Below, in pieces: positions 1 to 4,193 of a stretch of DNA of 5,282 nucleotides. This DNA comes from an uncultured Clostridia bacterium (GTDB lineage: Bacteria; Bacillota_I; Bacilli_A; RF39; UBA660), in assembly GCA_947569225.1 (NCBI GenBank), contig CANORX010000080.1, positions 1 to 5,282 on the forward strand, written 5' to 3'. The translations under genes were made by a program, and so were the position numbers. Below the pieces are notes generated by a model. It did not search any database, was not told where the DNA came from, and worked only from the letters and a program-made list of their open reading frames with translations. Position 1 is the first letter of the stretch; each line of letters opens with the position of its first letter.

Positions 1-307
1 TGTTTTCAGGGTATGTTGTTTTATCTGCTTGGCATCTTAAGCTTCTTACTCCAGGGCCTTTTTTTCCGTTAAGCATTTTTATTTGTAAGTGAGTTTTATC
101 TGCTATTTCTCCCATAATTCCGCCCAGGGCATCTATTTCTCTTACTACTATTCCTTTTGCTGATCCACCTATAGATGGATTACATGGCATGTCTGCTATG
201 TTTTTTATGTTTCCTGTTATTAATAGTGTTTTGTTTTTTAGTCTAGCACTTGCAAGAGCTGCTTCGCATCCTGCGTGTCCTCCTCCTATTACAATTATGT
301 CGTACAT
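1..307 (-). CDS. mnmG: tRNA uridine-5-carboxymethylaminomethyl modification enzyme MnmG (GidA), N-terminal part, cut by window edge
   Basis: The first 102 residues are present; the rest of a protein of usually about 620-630 residues lies outside the window. MnmG is the FAD-dependent partner of MnmE and installs the carboxymethylaminomethyl (or aminomethyl) group at C5 of wobble U34 in certain tRNAs. Visible are the N-terminal FAD-binding Rossmann motif [10 protein letters not shown] (residues 8-17), the family signature MPCNPSIGG followed by AKG (from residue 40), and the conserved stretch [13 protein letters not shown] near residue 79. The start ATG at 307 is supported by the family-typical [10 protein letters not shown] opening and by an SD-like sequence AAAGGAAAGTGAT just upstream, which begins at the mnmE stop. 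Only 14 bases separate it from mnmE, so it is the second gene of the mnmE-mnmG operon. Third codon positions are strikingly A/C-rich: 17 C against 1 G, and all nine lysines are AAA. Confidence 0.97.
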   Translation of the reverse strand, partial: MYDIIVIGGGHAGCEAALASARLKNKTLLITGNIKNIADMPCNPSIGGSAKGIVVREIDALGGIMGEIADKTHLQIKMLNGKKGPGVRSLRCQADKTTYPEN

Positions 308-321
308 ATAATCACTTTCCT

Positions 322-1680
322 TTATTTTCCTAAACAAAATTTGCTAAATATCTCATCAAGTAATTCTTCTTTGTATGATACTCCTATTATTTCTCCTAGT
401 AATTCCCATAGTTTTTGTATGTCTATTTGTATTAAGTCTATAGGAGTGTTTTGTTCATTAGATTCATTTATCTCATTAGCTAGTGATACACATTGTTTAA
501 TAAGTGCGATTTGTCTACTATTAGATAGGTATGTGTAATCACTTGTTTCTATTTCTTTTAAGTTAAATAATTCTTCTATTCTTTTTATTATTTCGTCTGT
601 TCCTTCGTTATTTATTAAAGATGTATGTATTATGTTATATTCTTTTAATTCTTCTTCTTCTATTTCTTTTTTTAAGTCATTTTTATTTATTATTATTATA
701 ACTTTTTTATTTTTTAGTTCTTTTAATATTTCTTTGTCTTCTTTTGTTAATTTTTTACTTCCATCAAATATTGCTATTAGTAAGTCTGCTTCTTCTATTA
801 TTTGTTTACTTTTGTCTACTCCTATTTTTTCTACTATGTCATTTGTTTCTCTTATGCCTGCTGTGTCTATTAGGTTTATTGTTATTCCATTTATTATTAT
901 GTTTCCTTCTATTATGTCACGAGTAGTTCCTTCTATGTCAGTTACTATAGCTTTTTCTGTTCCGATTAGTTTATTTAATAAGCTACTTTTTCCTACATTT
1001 GGTTTTCCTATTATTCCTATGTTTATTCCGTCTTTGATTATTTTTCCTTTTTCTGATTCTTTTAAGATTTTATTTAATTCTTCTTTTATTTCTTTTATGT
1101 TGTTTTTTAATAGTTCACTAGTTATTATTATTGCATCTTCATATTCGGGATAATCAATGTTTACTTCTATGTTTGCGATTAGACTTAAGAGTTTTTTTCT
1201 TAATTCATTAATCATTTTTGTTAGTTCGCCTGTTATTCCTTTTATTCCCATTTTTCTTGTTGCTTCTGTTTGCGCGTTTATTAAGTCGCTTATTGATTCT
1301 ACTTCTATTAAGTCTTTTTTTCCGTTTAGAAAAGCACGTTTTATAAATTCTCCTCTTTCAGCTAGTCTACAACCATTAGTCAGGGTTAATTCTAATATTT
1401 TGTTAGCACAGGCTATTCCTCCATGACAGTTTATTTCAACTATGTCTTCTCCGGTGTATGTTTTTGGTGATTTAAATATTGATACTAATACTTCATCTAT
1501 TTTTTCTTTATTCTCATCTATTATATATCCATAATGAATCGTGTTTGGTGGCATTTCTGTTAAGTTTTTTCCTTCAAACATTTTGTTTACTATAGTTATT
1601 GCTTCTTTTCCACTCACTTTGATTATGTTGATAGCGCTTGTACCTACGGCAGTTGCTATGCTAGAGATTGTATCTTCCAT
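322..1680 (-). CDS. mnmE: tRNA modification GTPase MnmE (TrmE)
   Basis: A complete 452-residue protein, the normal family length. MnmE is a GTPase that dimerises, binds a formyl-tetrahydrofolate-type one-carbon donor through its N-terminal domain and works with MnmG on tRNA U34. Domains in order: N-terminal folate-binding and dimerisation domain (about 1-118), helical domain, and a GTPase inserted at about 215-375. G motifs are G1 GKPNVGKS (225-232), G2 TTRD (252-255), G3 DTAG (272-275) and G4 NKND (332-335). The C-terminus ends FCLGK, matching the family C-x-G-K motif with the catalytic-site cysteine at residue 449. I chose the ATG at 1680 and not the in-frame ATG at 1728. It has an SD, GAGGTG, six bases upstream and the family-typical MEDTI opening, and the upstream ATG lies before the predicted promoter -10. 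Codons are A-rich at third positions (first 80 codons: A 45, T 16, C 13, G 3, excluding ATG). Confidence 0.97.
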   Translation of the reverse strand: MEDTISSIATAVGTSAINIIKVSGKEAITIVNKMFEGKNLTEMPPNTIHYGYIIDENKEKIDEVLVSIFKSPKTYTGEDIVEINCHGGIACANKILELTLTNGCRLAERGEFIKRAFLNGKKDLIEVESISDLINAQTEATRKMGIKGITGELTKMINELRKKLLSLIANIEVNIDYPEYEDAIIITSELLKNNIKEIKEELNKILKESEKGKIIKDGINIGIIGKPNVGKSSLLNKLIGTEKAIVTDIEGTTRDIIEGNIIINGITINLIDTAGIRETNDIVEKIGVDKSKQIIEEADLLIAIFDGSKKLTKEDKEILKELKNKKVIIIINKNDLKKEIEEEELKEYNIIHTSLINNEGTDEIIKRIEELFNLKEIETSDYTYLSNSRQIALIKQCVSLANEINESNEQNTPIDLIQIDIQKLWELLGEIIGVSYKEELLDEIFSKFCLGK

Positions 1681-1704
1681 TTTGTACACCTCATTTGTTT
1701 TTTT

Positions 1705-1733
1705 ATTATACCAAGTAAAGCAATTCATGTATA
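1705..1733 (-). promoter_or_regulatory. Probable sigma-A promoter of mnmE-mnmG (extended -10)
   Basis: Read on the minus strand, there is a perfect TATAAT at 1710-1705 preceded by TGG, giving an extended TGnTATAAT -10. A weaker -35, TATACA (four of six matches to TTGACA), lies 17 bp upstream at 1733-1728. Transcription would start near 1698, leaving a leader of roughly 18 bases that contains the GAGGTG SD. The promoter sits after the jag terminator, so mnmE-mnmG looks like an independent transcription unit. The -10 is convincing by eye; the -35 is poor but less needed with an extended -10. Confidence 0.65.
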
Positions 1734-1741
1734 GTATTTGT

Positions 1742-1773
1742 CCTATTTCCCGGGAAATAATAGGCTTTTTTTT
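1742..1773 (+). terminator. Palindromic hairpin followed by T8; terminator-like on the plus strand, role unclear
   Basis: The arms CCTATT (1742-1747) and AATAGG (1759-1764) pair around a core containing the perfect 14-bp palindrome ATTTCCCGGGAAAT (1745-1758). On the plus strand the hairpin is followed by C and eight T (1766-1773), which is intrinsic-terminator architecture. No plus-strand gene precedes it, and on the minus strand the hairpin is not followed by a T-run. It could stop antisense transcription, be a remnant of a rearrangement, or be a protein-binding dyad just upstream of the mnmE promoter. The structure is visible in the sequence; its function is not known. Confidence 0.4.
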
Positions 1774-1831
1774 ACGTCAAGTTTTGGGTTTTTATTAACA
1801 GGTTCTTGAATTTTATATTAAATTGTGATAG

Positions 1832-1860
1832 AAAAAAAGAAGTTTAATCTTTTGATTAAA
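1832..1860 (-). terminator. Rho-independent terminator after jag
   Basis: On the minus strand, starting three bases after the jag stop, TTTAATC and GATTAAA form a seven-pair stem with an AAAA loop (1860-1843), followed by CTTCTTTTTTTC (from 1842). The stem is all but one pair A-T, so it is weak, but position and T-run fit the end of the rpmH-rnpA-yidC-jag operon. It separates that operon from the mnmE promoter. Confidence 0.7.
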
Positions 1861-1863
1861 TTT

Positions 1864-2481
1864 CTATTTTGTTTTTTCTTTGTATTTGATTATTACATAT
1901 CTATTTGGTTCTTCGCCTTCACTTGTTGTTTCTATATAATCGAATTTTGATAGTGCATTGTGTACTATTCTTCTTTCGTAAGAGTTCATTGGGTCAAGTT
2001 TAACATCTATTTTTGAAAGTGTTACTTCTCTAGCTATTTTTTTTACATCTCTTTCTAAGAAGTGGTTTCTTTTTGCTTTGTAATTTTCTATATCTATAGT
2101 TATTTTAGCATGAAGTCCAATTTTATTATCTATGCTTTTGTTTATAAATGTACTTATAGAGTCTAATATTCTTCCGTTTTTTCCTATAAGCATCGCACTG
2201 TTATTAGAGTGAATGTTATATGTTATTCCTGATTCGTTTATGAATTTTTCTATTTGTCCTTTTATTTTTAGTCTTTCTAATAATTCTTCTAATAGGTTTT
2301 TACCTAATTCGGCTATGTCTTTTATTTTTACTATTTCTATTATTATTCTTTTACCTTGAAATAGTCCTTGTTTTTCTTCTGATTCTTTATATATTATTTC
2401 TTCAGGTTTAACGTTTAGTTCTTCTAGAGCTTGTGATAATATTTCCTCTTTATTCTTTCCTTTATAAACATATTTTTCCAT
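1864..2481 (-). CDS. khpB: RNA-binding protein Jag / KhpB (Jag_N, KH and R3H domains)
   Basis: A 205-residue protein of normal length for the Firmicutes Jag/KhpB family. In other Gram-positive bacteria this protein pairs with the small KH protein KhpA, binds RNA and influences cell division and envelope functions; the gene is typically next to yidC. Domains in order: Jag_N (about 1-50), a lysine- and glutamate-rich helical linker, a KH domain with the GKNG loop at 100-103, and an R3H domain around residues 145-203 with the YERRIVH signature, whose R170 and H174 give the R-x3-H spacing. The open frame extends to a GTG at 2490, but I prefer the ATG at 2481 because the strong SD at 2487-2497 is at proper distance from it and overlaps the GTG. 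It is the last gene of the operon and is followed by a terminator. Confidence 0.94.
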   Translation of the reverse strand: MEKYVYKGKNKEEILSQALEELNVKPEEIIYKESEEKQGLFQGKRIIIEIVKIKDIAELGKNLLEELLERLKIKGQIEKFINESGITYNIHSNNSAMLIGKNGRILDSISTFINKSIDNKIGLHAKITIDIENYKAKRNHFLERDVKKIAREVTLSKIDVKLDPMNSYERRIVHNALSKFDYIETTSEGEEPNRYVIIKYKEKTK

Positions 2482-2486
2482 CGACT

Positions 2487-2497
2487 TCACTTCCTTA
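2487..2497 (-). promoter_or_regulatory. jag ribosome binding site overlapping the yidC stop
   Basis: The minus-strand sequence TAAGGAAGTGA differs at one base from the full anti-SD complement TAAGGAGGTGA. Its first three bases are the TAA stop of yidC. The spacing favours the ATG at 2481 over the GTG at 2490, which lies inside the SD. The overlap implies that a ribosome finishing yidC sits on the jag initiation region, so the two genes are probably translationally coupled. Confidence 0.75.
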
Positions 2498-3409
2498 TTT
2501 TTTTTCTTTTTTTTCTCTTAATTTTTTTAGTAAGTAGTTTTGAAGTATTGCGAATGCATTTGTTGCAAACCAATATAGGGCAATACCAACGTTAAGTGAG
2601 AATGACATTATTGTTATGAATACTACCATGAATTTTGTCATCATTTTTGTTTGCGCGGCTGCTTCTTCATTTATACTTGCACTAGTGGTGTTTTTAAAAG
2701 AGTAGTAAGTGCTTAGTGCGATTAAGATTACTATGATTATGTAATAGTATTCTCCAGAAGTTATAGATGCCCATGGAGTTGTTCCAAGGTCTAAACCAAA
2801 TGTTGTTTCTTCTAATATTGCTGGTATTCTTTGGATAGCTTCTAGGAAAGCAAAGAATAAGGGAAGTTGTATTAGTGATACTAAACATCCTGATAAAGGT
2901 TTTATATTATATTTTTTATATATCAATAACATTTCTTGATTTTTTCTTAACATTGATTCTTTATCAGTTCTGTTAGCATATTTTTTTTCTAAGCTTTTTA
3001 GTTCTGGATTTGCTTTTTTCATGTTTTCAGACATATCTAATGTTTGTTTTGTAAATGGCAATACTAGAAGTCTTAGTAATATTCCTAATATTATTATTGA
3101 GTATCCATAGTTTTTTAAGATTAGTCCAACTTTTACTATTAACCATGCTAGAGGTTTTACAAATATGTTAGTCCATAGGCCTTCATATCCTCCAGATGTT
3201 ACTTTTAGTTTTTCACAATCTGGTAATTTTTCTAAATCAATTGTTTCTAGTTTTTTATAGGCTTCAATTGATTCTTTATCTGTGGGCTTGCAAAGTATGT
3301 TTTCTGTGTAGGTTTTGTTTGTGTCTTCATCTTTGAAGCTATGAGTACATCCTGTTGTTAGCATTATTACTACTGTTAATAGTACTACTAATTTTTTTGT
3401 TTTTTTCAT
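2495..3409 (-). CDS. yidC: Membrane protein insertase YidC/Oxa1 family, lipoprotein-type (SpoIIIJ-like)
   Basis: A 304-residue insertase that helps membrane proteins enter the bilayer, alone or with SecYEG. The N-terminus is a lipoprotein signal: KKTKK, a hydrophobic stretch, then LTTGC with lipidated Cys21. Residues 22-77 form an outward-facing polar segment, longer than in typical Bacillus homologues, with two cysteines, C40 and C65. The core follows: an amphipathic helix near 80-97, TM1 at about 101-120 carrying the essential hydrophilic-groove arginine (R113), a charged cytoplasmic hairpin (about 121-168), TM2 at about 172-192, TM3 at about 220-238, and TM4 and TM5 between about 250 and 292. 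The C-terminal tail is basic (KKLREKKEKK), as in ribosome-contacting homologues. The SD AAAGGAG lies seven bases before the ATG. The ATG overlaps the rnpA TGA (ATGA). TM limits are estimated by eye. Confidence 0.95.
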   Translation of the reverse strand: MKKTKKLVVLLTVVIMLTTGCTHSFKDEDTNKTYTENILCKPTDKESIEAYKKLETIDLEKLPDCEKLKVTSGGYEGLWTNIFVKPLAWLIVKVGLILKNYGYSIIILGILLRLLVLPFTKQTLDMSENMKKANPELKSLEKKYANRTDKESMLRKNQEMLLIYKKYNIKPLSGCLVSLIQLPLFFAFLEAIQRIPAILEETTFGLDLGTTPWASITSGEYYYIIIVILIALSTYYSFKNTTSASINEEAAAQTKMMTKFMVVFITIMSFSLNVGIALYWFATNAFAILQNYLLKKLREKKEKK

Positions 3410-3729
3410 TTGTTTTCTCCTTTTATTTGATTTATTAGATTTAGCTCTAATTCTTTGTATGAAGCAGTTAGTGCTTCTTTCCTTAATATTATAACATACT
3501 TTCGTTTTAATTCCATTTTATTTTTCATTAGTATATCTTTGATTCTTCTTTTCATTTTGTTTCGAATATGTGCTTTTCCTAATTTCTTGCTAACTGATAC
3601 ACAATATTTATTGTAAGTAGTATCACTTTCTATATTATATATAATATAAAATTTACTTACTGTTTTTTTTCCTTTAGATACTATAAAGGCTATTTCTTCA
3701 TTCTTCCTTATTATATAGTTCTTATTCAT
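3406..3729 (-). CDS. rnpA: Ribonuclease P protein component
   Basis: A 107-residue basic protein, the usual size. It binds the RNase P RNA and helps the holoenzyme recognise the 5' leader of precursor tRNAs. The family signature is visible: KKLGKAHIRNKMKRRIKD, residues 48-65, with the RNxxKR-type cluster R56, N57, K60, R61 and R62. The sequence is otherwise diverged, as is common for RnpA. The ATG at 3729 has the SD TAGGAG seven bases upstream. The gene lies after rpmH, as in most bacteria, but a terminator-like hairpin stands between them. Its TGA stop overlaps the yidC ATG by four bases. This stop supports the standard genetic code in this organism. Confidence 0.95.
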   Translation of the reverse strand: MNKNYIIRKNEEIAFIVSKGKKTVSKFYIIYNIESDTTYNKYCVSVSKKLGKAHIRNKMKRRIKDILMKNKMELKRKYVIILRKEALTASYKELELNLINQIKGENK

Positions 3730-3746
3730 TCTTTTTCTCCTAGTTC

Positions 3747-3774
3747 AAAAAAAACTACTTCAATTTAAGTAGTT
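3747..3774 (-). terminator. Intrinsic terminator or attenuator between rpmH and rnpA
   Basis: On the minus strand AACTACTT (3774-3767) and AAGTAGTT (3760-3753) form an eight-pair stem with loop AAATTG, followed directly by six T (3752-3747). The 5' arm begins inside the rpmH stop codon. No clear promoter is seen between this hairpin and rnpA, so rnpA, yidC and jag probably depend on read-through. This would make the hairpin a device that keeps rpmH transcripts in excess. Confidence 0.75.
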
Positions 3775-3898
3775 ATTTATTTGTTAGATTTTTTCTTCCT
3801 TTTTGTCTTCTACTTTTTAAAATATTTTTGCTTCTAGACAAAAAACCTTGCTTACGTGCTTTTGTGCTTTTCTTTTTTACTACTGGTGTTTTTTTCAT
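3773..3898 (-). CDS. rpmH: 50S ribosomal protein L34 (bL34), divergent and short
   Basis: A 41-residue, strongly basic protein too short for most ORF callers. It opens MKKTPVVKKK and contains KQGFLSRSK at 16-24 and SRRQKGRK at 29-36, matching the GF-x-x-R and RRxKGRK landmarks of L34, a small component of the large ribosomal subunit. The position between dnaA and rnpA is the canonical one. The distance from GF to the end of KGRK is 17 residues, against 22 in a typical L34, so the central turn (usually containing N-G-R) appears to be missing. Typical L34 is about 44-46 residues. The SD AAGGAG is seven bases before the ATG. The stop codon TAA lies in the start of the downstream hairpin. No frameshift is needed to explain the gene. 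Confidence 0.9.
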   Translation of the reverse strand: MKKTPVVKKKSTKARKQGFLSRSKNILKSRRQKGRKNLTNK

Positions 3899-3937
3899 TT
3901 TTTTGCTCCTTCCATCTTTTTCTTCTTGACGTAACTG

Positions 3938-3966
3938 ATTATAAACTATAGAATATTATTTGTCAA
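3938..3966 (-). promoter_or_regulatory. Perfect-consensus sigma-A promoter for rpmH-rnpA-yidC-jag
   Basis: On the minus strand TTGACA (3966-3961) and TATAAT (3943-3938) are separated by exactly 17 bp, both hexamers matching consensus at all six positions. Transcription would begin near 3931, giving a leader of about 33 bases that ends with the rpmH SD. Such a strong promoter fits a ribosomal protein gene, and the hairpin after rpmH would then reduce expression of the later genes. Confidence 0.9.
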
Positions 3967-3972
3967 TTAATA

Positions 3973-3981
3973 TTATGCACA
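3973..3981 (+). promoter_or_regulatory. DnaA box TTATGCACA
   Basis: This site matches TTATNCACA and differs from TTATCCACA at one base. It is the only good box pointing in the plus direction, facing the next box across 12 bases. It lies six bases beyond the rpmH -35, so bound DnaA could also affect that promoter. Confidence 0.7.
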
Positions 3982-3993
3982 TATTAACATGTT

Positions 3994-4002
3994 TGTGGAT
4001 AA
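3994..4002 (-). promoter_or_regulatory. DnaA box, perfect consensus TTATCCACA
   Basis: The plus strand reads TGTGGATAA, the exact complement of the strongest DnaA nonamer. Its last bases overlap the left arm of the inverted repeat that starts at 4000. Confidence 0.85.
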
Positions 4003-4052
4003 AGTTATTAACCCTGTGTAAATGAAAATTGTTAATAATGTTAATAACTTTA
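4000..4052. repeat. 13-bp perfect inverted repeat inside the origin region
   Basis: The left arm TAAAGTTATTAAC (4000-4012) is the exact reverse complement of the right arm GTTAATAACTTTA (4040-4052), with 27 bases between. There is no T-run in terminator position on either strand. The left arm overlaps the perfect DnaA box. A one-mismatch copy of the right arm, GTTGATAACTTT, occurs in direct orientation at 4107-4118. It could be a protein-binding dyad or help form a structured, easily melted origin; the function is not known. Confidence 0.7.
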
Positions 4053-4101
4053 AAAAAGTGCGTAAATTAAATAAGAAATTGTGTGAATAAGTTGTTAATA
4101 A
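4031..4101 (+). repeat. Three direct copies of GTTAATAA
   Basis: Exact octamers occur at 4031-4038, 4040-4047 and 4094-4101; the reverse complement is at 4005-4012. The first two are nine bases apart start to start, close to one helical turn. They share little with the DnaA nonamer, so they may be weak DnaA sites, a binding site for another factor, or chance in AT-rich DNA. Confidence 0.5.
4082..4090 (-). promoter_or_regulatory. DnaA box TTATTCACA
   Basis: The plus strand reads TGTGAATAA, which fits TTATNCACA on the minus strand. It lies between the inverted repeat and the dnaA promoter. Confidence 0.7.
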
Positions 4102-4134
4102 GTAGCGTTGATAACTTTTTTAGAAACTTTTTCT

Positions 4135-4162
4135 TTGAAAATAGAATAAAAGGGGTTACAAT
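4135..4162 (+). promoter_or_regulatory. Probable sigma-A promoter of dnaA
   Basis: TTGAAA (4135-4140) and TACAAT (4157-4162) each match consensus at five of six positions, with a 16-bp spacer. Transcription would start near 4169, inside the DnaA box at 4166-4174, leaving a leader of about 25 bases. DnaA bound there would block initiation, which is the known autoregulatory logic of dnaA in many bacteria; here it is inferred from position. Confidence 0.7.
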
Positions 4163-4165
4163 GAA

Positions 4166-4174
4166 TGTGTATAA
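4166..4174 (-). promoter_or_regulatory. DnaA box TTATACACA at the dnaA transcription start
   Basis: The plus strand reads TGTGTATAA, fitting TTATNCACA on the minus strand. It begins four bases after the dnaA -10 and covers the predicted start, so it is well placed for repression of dnaA by its own product. Confidence 0.7.
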
Positions 4175-4193
4175 CTGTGAGTGAGGTGATTCT

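Larger units (their letters stand above)
3967..4193. other. oriC: Probable replication origin region (oriC, rpmH-dnaA intergenic part)
   Basis: This gap holds four nonamers that fit TTATNCACA, one of them the perfect TTATCCACA, plus AT-rich tracts, a 13-bp inverted repeat and repeated GTTAATAA octamers. The divergent rpmH/dnaA context is a classical oriC location. In Bacillus-like origins DnaA boxes lie on both sides of dnaA and unwinding occurs after dnaA, so the unwinding element could be outside the window. A weaker nonamer at 4015-4023 (two mismatches) was not counted. The base-bias pattern in the flanking genes does not show the flip expected here. Confidence 0.75.

Noticed and set aside
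632..1153. Long plus-strand open frame of about 173 codons inside mnmE
   Set aside because: It is antisense to the well-supported GTPase domain of MnmE and encodes a low-complexity Ser/Phe/Ile-rich chain, as expected from reversing A-rich codons. The other plus-strand frames at 275-538, 744-926, 1157-1426 and 1541-1798 show the same kind of composition, and I saw no gene-like content in them.
1681..1728. Longer N-terminus for MnmE starting at the ATG at 1728
   Set aside because: The extra 16 residues are not family-like. The predicted TATAAT promoter lies within this stretch, and the strong SD is placed for the ATG at 1680.
1752..1780. Possible minus-strand promoter using TTGACG at 1780-1775
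   Set aside because: At 17-bp spacing the -10 position reads TTTCCC, so there is no usable -10. The TATAAT at 1710-1705 is a far better candidate.
2694..2888. Minus-strand 64-codon open frame in another frame inside yidC
   Set aside because: It overlaps conserved transmembrane segments of YidC on the same strand and has no independent gene evidence.
3406..3408. TGA as tryptophan (Mycoplasma-type code)
   Set aside because: Tryptophans in MnmE, YidC and DnaA are TGG, and the TGA ends RnpA at a normal length in an ATGA overlap, so TGA acts as a stop.
4015..4023. Possible fifth DnaA box (complement ATTTACACA)
   Set aside because: It has two mismatches to TTATNCACA; in DNA this AT-rich such near matches are expected by chance.
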